Notes: generated by a model not told the origin, from the sequence alone. A stretch of DNA of 64,000 nucleotides from VMCP01 sp964415065 (GCA_964415065.1 CAYPYX010000008.1:1-64000); one strand, 5' to 3'. Shown: positions 53,711 to 62,649, counted from the first letter of the stretch. A program made the numbers and translations.

Positions 53711-55870
53711 ATGCAAATAGAAAAGTTTTCTTACGACAATCGACCCGTTAAATGGTTTGCTTACGCTACCATTTTTTGGGGGATTATTGGATTTACAGCA
53801 GGATTATGGGCAGCTATAGCGCTGTATTTCCCAGCTATCAACCTTGACTGGGCGCCAACCACTTTTGGTAGAATGAGACCGGTACATACGAATGCCGTTA
53901 TTTTCGCATTCGTGGGTAATGGTATCTTCATGGGTGTCTATTATTCACTTCAGCGACTCACTAAAGCTCGAATGTTCAGCGATTTACTGTCGAAAATTCA
54001 CTTTTGGGGTTGGCAGTTAATCATTGTATTTGGTGCATTAACCTTATGGATGGGTTATTCTACAGGTAAAGAATACGCGGAATTAGAGTGGCCATTAGAT
54101 ATTGCTATTACCTTAATTTGGGTAGTATTTGGTATTAACATGTTTGGTACCATTATCAAACGTCGTGAAAGCCATTTATACGTTGCCATTTGGTTTTACA
54201 TCGCTACCTGGGTAACGGTTGCTATGTTGCACATCGTAAATAGCATTGAATTACCTATTAGTTTAACTAAGAGTTACAGTTGGTATGCAGGCGTTCAAGA
54301 TGCCTTGGTACAATGGTGGTATGGACACAATGCGGTGGCATTTTTCTTAACTACACCATACTTGGGATTGATGTACTACTTCTTACCCAAAGCGGCGAAT
54401 CGTCCTGTTTATTCATATCGCTTATCAATTATCCACTTCTGGGCGTTGATCTTCATTTATATTTGGGCAGGTCCTCACCATTTGTTGTACACTGCGTTGC
54501 CAGATTGGGCACAATCATTGGGTGTTGTATTCTCTGTGATGTTGATTGCTCCAAGTTGGGGTGGTATGATTAATGGTTTGTTTACTTTACGCGGAGCTTG
54601 GGATCGCGTTCGTGAGGATGTGGTATTGAAGTTCATGGTAGTGGCGATTACCGCTTATGGTATGGCTACTTTCGAGGGTCCAATGTTATCCTTGAAAAAA
54701 GTGAACGCAATCAGTCACTTTACAGATTGGACTATTGCACACGTGCACGTTGGTGCTTTAGGCTGGAATGGTTTCTTGACTTTTGCAGTACTGTATTGGT
54801 TGATACCTCGAATGTGGAGAACCAAATTGTATTCATCTTCAGCGGCTAATGCACACTTCTGGTTGGGTACATTAGGTATTGTTTTCTATGCAATTCCCAT
54901 GTACTGGGCTGGTTTTACTCAAAGCTTGAATTGGAAAACATTTACACCTGACGGTACTTTGCAGTATACATTTTTGGATACCGTAAATATGCTATTGGGC
55001 ATGTATAAGTTGAGAAGTATAGGAGGTCTATTATTCTTGATTGGTGCTTGTCTTATGGTTTGGAACTTGTATAAAACCATCAAATCCGGTTCATTCTTGG
55101 CGGATGAAGAGGCAGAAGCTCCAGCATTGGTGAAACATGGAAGTCACGAAGGCGAACACTGGCACAGAGTTATTGAGAGAAAGCCCATCCAAATGTTGGT
55201 GTTGAGTTTGCTCGTTGTTGCAATCGGGGGTGTTTTAGAAATGGTGCCAACCTTCTTGGTAAAGACCAATATTCCTACCATAAGTTCCGTGAAACCATAT
55301 ACACCATTGGAATTGCACGGTCGTGATATCTATATTTCAGAGGGATGTTATACTTGTCACTCACAAATGGTTAGACCATTTAGAGATGAGGTTAAACGTT
55401 ATGGCGAGTATTCTAAGGCAGGTGAGTTTGTTTACGATCATCCATTCCAATGGGGAAGTAAACGTACCGGTCCGGATTTGGCTCGTGTAGGTGGTAAGTA
55501 CAACAATGCTTGGCATTTCAATCACATGTATGCCCCAGCAGAGGTAAGTAAAGGTTCCATTATGCCTCGATATCCTTGGTTGTTAACAAAAGGTATCGAC
55601 ATCCGCAAAACACCGAAAATGATCAACGCCATGCAAACCATGAACGTACCGTATGAAGTAGGATACGCAAATCGTGCTAACGAAGATTTGGAAAAACAAG
55701 CCAAAGAAATCGCTGCTGATTTGAAAAAAGATCCGATGGTGACTCAAATAATGGAGATGGAAGGTGTAAGTAACTTGGAGTATTCTCAAATCGTAGCCTT
55801 GATTGCGTATTTACAGCGCATCGGTACTGATATCAAGAAGATGCCTATTGAAAGTCACCCAGAACATTAA
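53711..55870 (+). CDS. ccoNO: cbb3 cytochrome oxidase, fused subunits I and II (CcoN-CcoO)
   Basis: This 719-residue fusion protein combines two subunits. Residues 1-465 are CcoN, the heme-copper catalytic subunit with about 12 helices. Its heme/copper histidines lie in RPVHTNAV, YGHNAVAFF, GPHHLLY and HVHVGALGWNG. After a linker (KHGSHEGEHWHR) and one helix (about 492-512) comes the CcoO domain with a single heme c site, Cys546-Tyr-Thr-Cys549-His550 (EGCYTCHSQMVRPF), and GPDLARVGGKY. It reduces O2 to water with high affinity and pumps protons in the inner membrane. The N-O fusion is the form found in Bacteroidota. Separate ccoN and ccoO genes are not present. Confidence 0.97.
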   Translation: MQIEKFSYDNRPVKWFAYATIFWGIIGFTAGLWAAIALYFPAINLDWAPTTFGRMRPVHTNAVIFAFVGNGIFMGVYYSLQRLTKARMFSDLLSKIHFWGWQLIIVFGALTLWMGYSTGKEYAELEWPLDIAITLIWVVFGINMFGTIIKRRESHLYVAIWFYIATWVTVAMLHIVNSIELPISLTKSYSWYAGVQDALVQWWYGHNAVAFFLTTPYLGLMYYFLPKAANRPVYSYRLSIIHFWALIFIYIWAGPHHLLYTALPDWAQSLGVVFSVMLIAPSWGGMINGLFTLRGAWDRVREDVVLKFMVVAITAYGMATFEGPMLSLKKVNAISHFTDWTIAHVHVGALGWNGFLTFAVLYWLIPRMWRTKLYSSSAANAHFWLGTLGIVFYAIPMYWAGFTQSLNWKTFTPDGTLQYTFLDTVNMLLGMYKLRSIGGLLFLIGACLMVWNLYKTIKSGSFLADEEAEAPALVKHGSHEGEHWHRVIERKPIQMLVLSLLVVAIGGVLEMVPTFLVKTNIPTISSVKPYTPLELHGRDIYISEGCYTCHSQMVRPFRDEVKRYGEYSKAGEFVYDHPFQWGSKRTGPDLARVGGKYNNAWHFNHMYAPAEVSKGSIMPRYPWLLTKGIDIRKTPKMINAMQTMNVPYEVGYANRANEDLEKQAKEIAADLKKDPMVTQIMEMEGVSNLEYSQIVALIAYLQRIGTDIKKMPIESHPEH

Positions 55871-55939
55871 TAAACTGAAAACTAAAAACGCATTAAAATA
55901 AATAGGAACAGCACTTTTTAAAGTCCAAATATTCAAGTT

Positions 55940-56101
55940 ATGAAATTCATCAATTATTTAAAAACCATCGATGGTGTAAGTATCTACCCCTTAATTACAC
56001 TGGTTCTGTTTGGATTATTCTTTGCAGTGGTGGTGATGTGGGTTTCAAAGTCCAACAAAAAGTACTTTGAAAAGGCGAAAAACATTCCTCTAAATGATTA
56101 A
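55940..56101 (+). CDS. ccoQ: cbb3 oxidase small subunit CcoQ-like
   Basis: This 53-residue single-helix protein (SIYPLITLVLFGLFFAVVVMWV, then SKSNKKYFEKAKNIPLND) lies between ccoNO and ccoP. Position, size and the basic tail after the helix match CcoQ/FixQ, which stabilises the oxidase complex. Its stop lies 4 bp before the preferred ccoP start, indicating close coupling. Confidence 0.88.
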   Translation: MKFINYLKTIDGVSIYPLITLVLFGLFFAVVVMWVSKSNKKYFEKAKNIPLND

Positions 56102-56105
56102 AAAT

Positions 56106-57266
56106 ATGAAATTTAGTAAAAAAATTATAGTAGCAGCTATGGGCTGGGGTATGGTATCCCAGCTCGCAGCTCAAGCCGCAGATACCGCCATGGTTGCGGC
56201 TGCATCAGGTGCAGGCTCAAGTTCTTCAAACTCCTATATTCCTTGGTTGTTGGTTTCAACCGCTGTCGCTTTGGCTATTGTTATTTTATTCATGGGTTCC
56301 TTACTTGGCAAGGTGGCAATCATGAAATTAAAAGACAATGCTAAATCCATTGCTTTGTTAACCTTTTTGTTTTCGGCTGCAAGTTTAATGGCAGCGGGTG
56401 CTGATGCTAATTCTGGTTTCAGAGGGTTCAGTAGCTTTGAATTGAATATGATTCTCTTAGGAGTTATTTTCATGGAAGTTTTGATTATTTTGTATTTCGC
56501 ATATTGGTTAAAAGCAATCGTACTTCCCAAGAAATCAGAAATCGCAACAGAAACCAAAGTGTCTATGTTGGCACAATGGTGGGACAAAATGAACAATTCT
56601 GTGGCCGTTGAAAAGGAAAAAGATGTTCAATTGGATCACGACTACGATGGAATTAAAGAATTAGACAATGCATTGCCACCTTGGTGGGTTTATGGATTCT
56701 ATTTGACCATTGTTTTTGCAGGAATTTACATTTGGAGATACCATATCTCTGGTTCGGCACCTTTGCAGGTAGAAGAATTGAAAATTGATTTGGCCAAAGC
56801 GGAATTGCAACAAGCGGAATACAATAAATTAAGTGCTAATAAAGTGGATGAAAACTCTATAGAATACAAGCCTGATGCAGCTATTTTAGCCGACGGACAA
56901 GCAATTTTCAAAAAGAATTGTGTTGCTTGTCACGGAGAAAATGCACAAGGAGTTAGTGGTCCCAACTTAACTGATGAGTACTGGAAGCACGGTGGTTCAA
57001 TTAAAAACATCTTCAAAACCATCAAGTTAGGAGTTCCTAGTATGGGTATGATTGCATGGGGAGAAACCTTAACACCAAAAGAAATGGCTAGTGTTGCTAC
57101 GTATGTAAAATCACTTAAGGGATCCAATCCTGCCAATCCAAAAGCACCTGAGGGAGAATTGTATAAAGAAGAAGCAGAAAGTGCGCCAGCCACACAAGAT
57201 TCAACGGCAGCGCCTGCCGCAGCTGGAGCGCCAGCAAATGCTGCTGTAACTGCTGCTGGCAATTAA
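56106..57266 (+). CDS. ccoP: cbb3 oxidase subunit III (CcoP), one heme c domain
   Basis: This 386-residue membrane cytochrome c has an N-terminal hydrophobic segment, two further helices (about 37-58, 112-135) and the CcoP N-terminal motif DHDYDGIKELDNALPPWWVY before another helix. A single cytochrome c domain follows with Cys272-Val-Ala-Cys275-His276 (KNCVACHGENAQG) and a Met ligand in PSMGMIAWG. Two-heme CcoP proteins have a second CxxCH that is absent here. The last 30 residues are Ala/Pro-rich. It passes electrons to CcoNO. An ATG at 56094 overlapping ccoQ is open, but 56106 gives the normal N-terminus. Confidence 0.93.
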   Translation: MKFSKKIIVAAMGWGMVSQLAAQAADTAMVAAASGAGSSSSNSYIPWLLVSTAVALAIVILFMGSLLGKVAIMKLKDNAKSIALLTFLFSAASLMAAGADANSGFRGFSSFELNMILLGVIFMEVLIILYFAYWLKAIVLPKKSEIATETKVSMLAQWWDKMNNSVAVEKEKDVQLDHDYDGIKELDNALPPWWVYGFYLTIVFAGIYIWRYHISGSAPLQVEELKIDLAKAELQQAEYNKLSANKVDENSIEYKPDAAILADGQAIFKKNCVACHGENAQGVSGPNLTDEYWKHGGSIKNIFKTIKLGVPSMGMIAWGETLTPKEMASVATYVKSLKGSNPANPKAPEGELYKEEAESAPATQDSTAAPAAAGAPANAAVTAAGN

Positions 57267-57290
57267 TTTTACATTGCAGAATTGGAATTT

Positions 57291-57362
57291 ACACTAATCA
57301 ACAAGCTGAAAAGTACACTAATTAGCTTTCTAAAAAGTACACCCAATTAAGTAAAAAATAAT
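57291..57362. repeat. Imperfect tandem repeats, period 24, between ccoP and ccoG
   Basis: Copies start at 57291 (ACACTAATCAACAAGCTGAA), 57315 (ACACTAATTAGCTTTCTAAA) and 57339 (ACACCCAATTAAGT). Each of the first two ends AAAAGT. No promoter or terminator was recognised in this gap. Confidence 0.65.
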
Positions 57363-57376
57363 TTTAAAAAAAGCTG

Positions 57377-58798
57377 ATGATACCAAACGTCGATTTTGAA
57401 GAAAATGATGAATATCGTGATCGAGTAGCGACCATCGACGAAAAAGGGAAGCGTAAGTGGGTTTATGCATACAAGCCAACCGGGCGTTTTTATAACGCCC
57501 GGACCTGGCTTTCTTTGTTTTATCTGATTGTATTTTTCGGATTACCCTGGGTTACCTATAAAGGTGAACCTTTTATGCTTTTGAATATACTCGAAAGAAA
57601 ATTTGTAGTTTTTGGATTTGTTTTCTGGTCGCAAGACTTTTTCTTGTTCGGCTTGACCATGATCCTTTTTGTGGTATTTATTATTGTATTTACTGTTGCC
57701 TTCGGACGATTATTTTGCGGTTGGGCATGTCCACAAACCGTATTTATGGAAATGGTTTTCCGTAGAATTGAATACTGGATAGAAGGCGATGCTCCCAAGC
57801 AAAAAGCACTAGATAGAATGCCTTGGAATGCGGAGAAAATCCGTAAACGAGGACTAAAAATAGCCGTATTTTACGCCGTTTCTTTCTTAGTAGGCAATAC
57901 CTTTCTTGCTTACATAATCGGAGTGGAGGAATTGAAAAAAATCATCTCCGAACCCGTATCTCAACACATTGGTGGCTTATTGGCCATGATGGTGTTTTCT
58001 GGAGTATTTTTCGGAGTGTACATGTGGTTTAGAGAGCAAGTTTGTACCGTTGTTTGTCCCTACGGAAGATTGCAAGGTGTACTCATGGACCGACATTCTG
58101 TAGTTGTTGCCTACGATTATATTCGTGGCGAACCCAGAGAAAAGTTGCGTAAAAATACAGAGAGAACAGCAGGCGATTGTATTGATTGCAATCTATGTGT
58201 GAATGTATGTCCTACGGGAATTGATATTCGAAACGGTACCCAGTTGGAATGTGTACATTGTACTGCATGTATCGATGCATGTGATTCTATAATGGATAGA
58301 ATCAACAAGCCCAAAGGTCTGATTAAATATGCTTCCGAAACTACGATTGCAGATAACAAACCATTTACTATTACCACCCGTTTAAAGGCATATATTGTTC
58401 TGTTGGTTGCTCTATTGGGGATTTGGTTGGCGATATTAACCACCCGCAGTACCGTTGATTTTCAAATTAGAAAAGCTCCAGGACAATTATACACGATCAC
58501 TCCTGAAGGAGATAAAGTATTTTCGATTTATACCGTTTTGATGATCAATAAGAGTCATAAGGATTTTGATTCATTGACATTAAGATCAGAAAATTCGAAC
58601 TATGAATTGGAGTGGGTAGATAAAAACAATTATCGTCATTTAAAGAAGGAATCCGTACATAATGGAACCATTTTTATTCGAATAAATAGGAATAAAATCC
58701 AAAACCGTAAAGACGAATTTAAGATTCATCTATACAATGGAGAACATTTGCTAGAATCGGAAAATGTGGTATTTTTAGCACCTAAACCTAAAAAATAG
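57377..58798 (+). CDS. ccoG: cbb3 oxidase accessory protein CcoG (FixG/RdxA)
   Basis: This 473-residue membrane ferredoxin-like protein acts in cbb3 oxidase biogenesis; it is known elsewhere as a Cu(II) reductase. Helices flank the motif GRLFCGWACPQTVFMEMVFR. Two [4Fe-4S] motifs follow: CIDCNLCVNVCP and CVHCTACIDACD, then NKPKGLIKYAS. One more helix (LLVALLGIWLAILTTR) and an Ig-like periplasmic C-terminal domain complete it. Length and order match the family. It is the first gene after the oxidase subunits, separated by a 110-bp stretch with tandem repeats. Confidence 0.95.
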   Translation: MIPNVDFEENDEYRDRVATIDEKGKRKWVYAYKPTGRFYNARTWLSLFYLIVFFGLPWVTYKGEPFMLLNILERKFVVFGFVFWSQDFFLFGLTMILFVVFIIVFTVAFGRLFCGWACPQTVFMEMVFRRIEYWIEGDAPKQKALDRMPWNAEKIRKRGLKIAVFYAVSFLVGNTFLAYIIGVEELKKIISEPVSQHIGGLLAMMVFSGVFFGVYMWFREQVCTVVCPYGRLQGVLMDRHSVVVAYDYIRGEPREKLRKNTERTAGDCIDCNLCVNVCPTGIDIRNGTQLECVHCTACIDACDSIMDRINKPKGLIKYASETTIADNKPFTITTRLKAYIVLLVALLGIWLAILTTRSTVDFQIRKAPGQLYTITPEGDKVFSIYTVLMINKSHKDFDSLTLRSENSNYELEWVDKNNYRHLKKESVHNGTIFIRINRNKIQNRKDEFKIHLYNGEHLLESENVVFLAPKPKK

Positions 58799-58829
58799 AA
58801 TTAGCACATTCAAAATTGATTAGGATAAA

Positions 58830-58868
58830 GAGATGTTAAAAATAACGATTTATTCAATTTAACATCTC
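58830..58868. other. Stem-loop upstream of ccoH
   Basis: GAGATGTTAAA (58830-58840) pairs perfectly with TTTAACATCTC (58858-58868) around a 17-base loop. No T-run follows, so it is more likely an RNA-processing or stability element or a protein site than a terminator. Confidence 0.45.
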
Positions 58869-58913
58869 CTCAAGAAATCAGGAAAACATCCCAAAAAATT
58901 AATAGAAAAAAAC

Positions 58914-59348
58914 ATGAACTGGGGAAGATTTATAACATTTATATATGTAGCATTTGTTGCCGGAATCGTGTACTTAGTATACGGTTCCATGCAACAGGAT
59001 ATCAATTTGGTAGATGAAAATTACTATCAAAAGGAATTGGCATTTCAAAAAGAAATTGAACAATCCAATCGAGCGGTTCAATTAAATCAAATTGTTACAG
59101 TAGAAGAAACACCCAATGGATATTGGGTAGCAGTGGATTCCGCGAAAGGTTCAAAATTCTCGGCGGATGTACATTTTTATTGTGCTTCAAGCAAAGAAAA
59201 AGACAAGCTGTTCCATTTTAATGATCAAACTGAAGCGAAATGGTGGATTCCCATCAATAAAATTCAACCTGGCAAATACACGGTAAAAACCAGATGGGTT
59301 ATTGATGCCAAAGATACTCTGATGCAAGAAACTGCCTTCGAAAAGTAG
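58914..59348 (+). CDS. ccoH: FixH/CcoH-family cbb3 oxidase assembly protein
   Basis: This 144-residue protein has one N-terminal helix (RFITFIYVAFVAGIVYLVYGS), then QDINLVDENYYQKELAFQKEI, the FixH pattern. A small beta-domain ends it (DVHFYCASSKEKDKLFHF, KWWIPINKIQPGKYTVKTRW). FixH/CcoH stays associated with the oxidase and CcoI during assembly. It lies between ccoG and the TauE/SafE-like gene, the usual order in Bacteroidota. No ribosome-binding site is evident, as elsewhere in the window. Confidence 0.92.
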   Translation: MNWGRFITFIYVAFVAGIVYLVYGSMQQDINLVDENYYQKELAFQKEIEQSNRAVQLNQIVTVEETPNGYWVAVDSAKGSKFSADVHFYCASSKEKDKLFHFNDQTEAKWWIPINKIQPGKYTVKTRWVIDAKDTLMQETAFEK

Positions 59349-59411
59349 AATTAAGGGCAAAAATGGTATCAAAATCCACTTGTAAATTCGGGATTCTATA
59401 AATTATAAAAC

Positions 59412-60242
59412 ATGGCATTTGCAATTTTAGCCGGTTTGGCATTGGGTATTGCAGGTAGTATGCACTGCGTGGGTATGTGTGGTCCTTTAGCACTTTTGCT
59501 CCCCACCAATCAGCGATTTCCAGGGGCTTATGTGTCGAATGTATTGTATCAATTTGGTCGCGTCATTACCTATGTACTTTTGGGTACTTTTTTCGGGGGA
59601 ATCATGGAATGGCTGGATATACGAAAATTTGAACAGTGGATTTCATTGTCGATTGGAATTGTATTTTTATTGATTTGGGCCAATGAATTTTTCAATAAAT
59701 CGTCGAATTTATTAGGATTTATATCCACTTGGGTGAATCAAAAATTTGCATCCACATTAAGTACAGGCGGTGCATTCAAATGGTTGGTTGCAGGAATGCT
59801 TAATGGACTATTACCCTGTGGTTTGGTTTATGGTGCGCTTTTAGGCTCTCTGGGGATGGGATCCTGGATTAACGGAATTTTGTTCATGTTCGGATTCGGT
59901 TTAGCTACGATGCCCGCACTCTTAGCGGTAACCTTTACAAAACATTTAATTAATTCGCGAGTAAAACTAAATTTACAAAAATTGATGCCATTTTGGCTTT
60001 TGGTGATGGGAATTTTATTCGTGTTGCGAGGAGCCAATTTGGGAATTCCGTTCTTGAGTCCCAAATTTTCAAACAGTACCGAAACACACGCATCGTCAAG
60101 TTGCTGCGGAGGGAGTTCAAATAAAATCTCTGCAAAATCTAAGCATACTGCAACATCCGAGCATGCTACAAAAACTAAGAATCCAGCATCTACATCTCAC
60201 AAATCTGATTCAAAACCAGCAAGTTGCTGCAGCGGGAAATGA
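59412..60242 (+). CDS. TauE/SafE-like (UreH-type) exporter with Cys-rich tail
   Basis: This 276-residue, six-helix membrane protein begins FAILAGLALGIAGSMHCVGMCGP, the Cys/Met motif typical of the exporter type found beside cbb3 oxidase genes (often annotated sulfite exporter TauE/SafE or UreH-like). It also has GGAFKWLVAGMLNGLLPCGLVYG. Its place suggests a role in copper or cofactor supply to the oxidase; a true sulfite role is not shown. The last 55 residues are soluble, Lys/Ser/His-rich and carry SCCGG and SCCSG motifs, possible metal sites. Its stop overlaps the ATG of a tiny ORF ending in the same SCCSG motif. Confidence 0.88.
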   Translation: MAFAILAGLALGIAGSMHCVGMCGPLALLLPTNQRFPGAYVSNVLYQFGRVITYVLLGTFFGGIMEWLDIRKFEQWISLSIGIVFLLIWANEFFNKSSNLLGFISTWVNQKFASTLSTGGAFKWLVAGMLNGLLPCGLVYGALLGSLGMGSWINGILFMFGFGLATMPALLAVTFTKHLINSRVKLNLQKLMPFWLLVMGILFVLRGANLGIPFLSPKFSNSTETHASSSCCGGSSNKISAKSKHTATSEHATKTKNPASTSHKSDSKPASCCSGK

Positions 60243-60379
60243 TAGAGGAGTTACATTCAAAATTCCAAGTTGTGTGGAGGGAGTTGATTGAGGAATTGCA
60301 TTTAAACCTTCCATTTGATACAGTGGGAAATGACTGCGGGTATTCATGCAAAACTCTCAGTTGTTGTAGTGGTGAATAA
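60239..60379 (+). CDS. Candidate 46-residue Cys-rich small protein
   Basis: This ORF starts with ATG overlapping the exporter gene's TGA (ATGA) and runs 46 codons to TAA. The product starts with an amphipathic, Glu/Leu-rich helix (MIEELHSKFQVVWRELIEEL) and ends with four Cys: DCGYSCKTLSCCSGE. The final SCCSGE nearly repeats the exporter's own C-terminus SCCSGK. It might be a translationally coupled metal-binding peptide, or a decayed duplicate of the exporter tail. The open length alone is not strong evidence. Confidence 0.5.
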   Translation: MIEELHSKFQVVWRELIEELHLNLPFDTVGNDCGYSCKTLSCCSGE

Positions 60380-60437
60380 TCGAGAAAAATCCTTCGTAAT
60401 TGGCCATTGAAACAATTTTTGTTGAACTTTTTGCGAA

Positions 60438-60468
60438 GTTGCAATTTTAAACTTTATAGCTATATTTG
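60438..60468 (+). promoter_or_regulatory. Promoter of the Fnr-type regulator gene
   Basis: GTTG (60438-60441), a 19-base spacer and a perfect TATATTTG (60461-60468) match the Bacteroidota consensus. The start of transcription would be near 60473, giving a leader of about 22 bases. Confidence 0.65.
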
Positions 60469-60494
60469 ATGTACCCCACTTATTTGCAATAGTT

Positions 60495-61205
60495 ATGAGT
60501 TTCGAGCACAAAGGTGTTGATTGTAACAATTGTGTAAAACGTTTTAATTCAGTTTTTTGTAAAGCTGAAAACGACTCAATTGATTGCATCAACGATCACA
60601 AGGTCTGCACACCTTACAAACGCGGTCAGAATATTTTCTTGGAAGGAATGCGTCCTCAAGGCGTGTATTGTGTGAATTATGGCAAAATCAAAGTCTCGAA
60701 ATTGGGCGAAGATGGAAAGGAACAAATTCTTCGATTAGTTAAAGCCGGAGATCTTTTAGGGTATCGGTCGCTTTTAGGAGAAGATAAATACTATGCATCA
60801 GCAGTTGCCATGGAAGATTCAGGAGTGTGTTTTATTCCGAGAGAACTTTTTTTAGGCATCCTTCAAAAAGATGGCGTTCTGACCATGGAAATCATGAAGT
60901 TGCTTTCCGACGATTTAAGAAAAGCTGAACAGAACATTACACACTTGGCTCAAAAGCCCGTAAGAGAACGATTGGCTGAAGCCTTATTGTTTATCAAAGA
61001 AACGTATGGATTCGAAGAAGATGGTAAAACCATCGCTCTTAAAATAACCCGAGAAGAATTGGCCAATCTGGTAGGAACAGCCACCGAAACGGTTATTCGA
61101 CTGCTTGCAGAATTCAAATCCGATTCCATCTTAGAACTAGAAGGCAAAAAAATCAAAATCGCCTCCATGGGTAAATTGGTAAAAACCGCCCGCCTAGAAG
61201 ATTAA
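60495..61205 (+). CDS. fnr: Fnr-type Crp-family regulator with Fe-S cysteines
   Basis: This 236-residue regulator has an N-terminal Cys cluster (Cys10, Cys13, Cys22, also Cys31 and Cys38). A cyclic-nucleotide-fold sensor domain holds Cys112 in SGVCFIP, aligned with the fourth cluster Cys (VCEIP) of E. coli Fnr. A dimer helix (about 125-150) and a winged-helix DNA domain follow, with TREELANLVGTATETVIRLL. This pattern supports oxygen sensing by a [4Fe-4S] cluster. The recognition helix keeps the Glu and Arg of ETVIR that read TGAT half-sites. It lies at the end of the cbb3 locus, whose head carries two TGAT-N4-ATCA sites, so it probably controls those genes. Confidence 0.9.
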   Translation: MSFEHKGVDCNNCVKRFNSVFCKAENDSIDCINDHKVCTPYKRGQNIFLEGMRPQGVYCVNYGKIKVSKLGEDGKEQILRLVKAGDLLGYRSLLGEDKYYASAVAMEDSGVCFIPRELFLGILQKDGVLTMEIMKLLSDDLRKAEQNITHLAQKPVRERLAEALLFIKETYGFEEDGKTIALKITREELANLVGTATETVIRLLAEFKSDSILELEGKKIKIASMGKLVKTARLED

Positions 61206-61332
61206 TTCTACCGGTTTTCCGCTAATGGAGTTTTAAAACAACTCATTATTTCTGATTGGAAGCGTCATTCTGCTGGTTATCTGAAAATTGAGTATTTACA
61301 GCGAAAGTGACCCTCGTAATACAAGATTTTTT

Positions 61333-62586
61333 CTACTTTTTGCTGCTGGAAAACACCAAGTAACCCAATGTTGCAGCAGTTACACTCGTAATGATAATGC
61401 TCAATTTACTCAAATTGATAAAATCTGGATTCGTGAATGCCAAGTTGGCAACAAAAATAGACATGGTGAATCCGATTCCACCCAACATTCCAGCCGCCCA
61501 CAACTTTTTCATTGAAATATCTTGGGAAATTTCAGCCCATCCAAGCTTGTGACTCAAAACACTCATGCCAAAAATACCTAATGGCTTCCCTACAAATAAT
61601 CCGAAGAAAATCCCCAAAGAAATAGGTGAAATCAACTGATCCATCATTTCAACATTGATAAAAATGGCTGTATTGGCTGCTGCAAACAATGGAAGGATTA
61701 AGAATGATACCCAATTAGATAAAGCATGTTCAATCCGATTGGCTAACTTTTTCTCTGCATGGGTTTGACGTGGCAGCATAAACGCTAAAACTACACCAGC
61801 AATGGTGGCATGAATGCCCGAATGCAGCATCGAAAACCACAATGCAAATCCCAAAATCACATACACCCACATATAATGCCAATCCTTTTTATCGGCAATG
61901 TATAAAATTGCAATGATGATCAATGAAACGCCCATCCATCCCCAAGAAATTGACTGACCATAAAACAATGCGATAATAAGTATGGCACCCAAATCATCGA
62001 TTATGGCCAATGCGGTTAAAAATACCTTCAACGAAGTAGGTACTTTATTACCCAACAGGCCTAAAATAGCAATGGCAAATGCAATGTCTGTAGCAGTAGG
62101 GATACCCATTCCTGATATCGTTTCAGGTGAATTTGCGTTGAAAACAAAATAAATTAGAGCTGGTACAACCATCCCGCCCAAAGCGCCCAAAACCGGTAAC
62201 ATGGCGCGTTTGCGATTCGATAATTCCCCTTCAACCAATTCCCGTTTGATTTCGATACCCACCAACAGAAAAAATAGGGTCATTAAGCCATCATTTATCC
62301 AATCGGTAATGGAATGATGCAAATGAAACCGATGGTCGTTCCAGCCCAATTCCGTTTTCCAAAGCGAAATGTAATTGTTACTCCAAATGGAGTTAGCAAT
62401 GAACAAGGATGCAGCGGTGAAAAGAACCAACAATACTCCAGACGACTGTTGGTTTTGGAAAAATGCCCGGAAAATATTCGTTATTCTCAATCTGCGGACA
62501 GGCGAATTTGGCGTTTCGGTCAGTGTATTTGGGGTATTTGACGATGTTTTTGGATTAGAGGAGGTATTATCTTTTTCTGAGGACAT
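61333..62586 (-). CDS. nhaA: NhaA Na+/H+ antiporter
   Basis: This 417-residue inner-membrane antiporter exchanges Na+ for H+ for pH and sodium homeostasis. The Ser/Thr/Asn-rich N-terminal 30 residues are an extension. The family motifs are DGLMTLFFLLVGIEIKRELV, the unwound-helix motif PTATDIAFA (Asp167) and the ion-binding pair Asp197-Asp198 in AIIDDLGA, equivalent to Asp133, Asp163 and Asp164 in E. coli. SGIHATIAGVVLAF, VGKPLGIF and GGIGFTMSIFVANLAF are also present. It is convergent with fnr and divergent from ribD. It shows a sodium-using or salt-exposed lifestyle but does not prove a marine origin. Confidence 0.96.
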   Translation of the reverse strand: MSSEKDNTSSNPKTSSNTPNTLTETPNSPVRRLRITNIFRAFFQNQQSSGVLLVLFTAASLFIANSIWSNNYISLWKTELGWNDHRFHLHHSITDWINDGLMTLFFLLVGIEIKRELVEGELSNRKRAMLPVLGALGGMVVPALIYFVFNANSPETISGMGIPTATDIAFAIAILGLLGNKVPTSLKVFLTALAIIDDLGAILIIALFYGQSISWGWMGVSLIIIAILYIADKKDWHYMWVYVILGFALWFSMLHSGIHATIAGVVLAFMLPRQTHAEKKLANRIEHALSNWVSFLILPLFAAANTAIFINVEMMDQLISPISLGIFFGLFVGKPLGIFGMSVLSHKLGWAEISQDISMKKLWAAGMLGGIGFTMSIFVANLAFTNPDFINLSKLSIIITSVTAATLGYLVFSSSKK

Positions 62587-62649
62587 AAATTCTGAATTTG
62601 GGATAGTTAATTATTGAACTTAGGTAACGAGTTCTTTTTGTAAACACCT

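Noticed and set aside
59412..60242. True sulfite or taurine-related exporter
   Set aside because: The family label comes from distant similarity; the MHCVGMCGP start, Cys-rich tail and position in the cbb3 cluster fit metal or cofactor handling better.
61206..61332. Terminator between convergent fnr and nhaA
   Set aside because: Only a weak 5-bp GAGTT/AACTC stem is visible and no T-run follows it.
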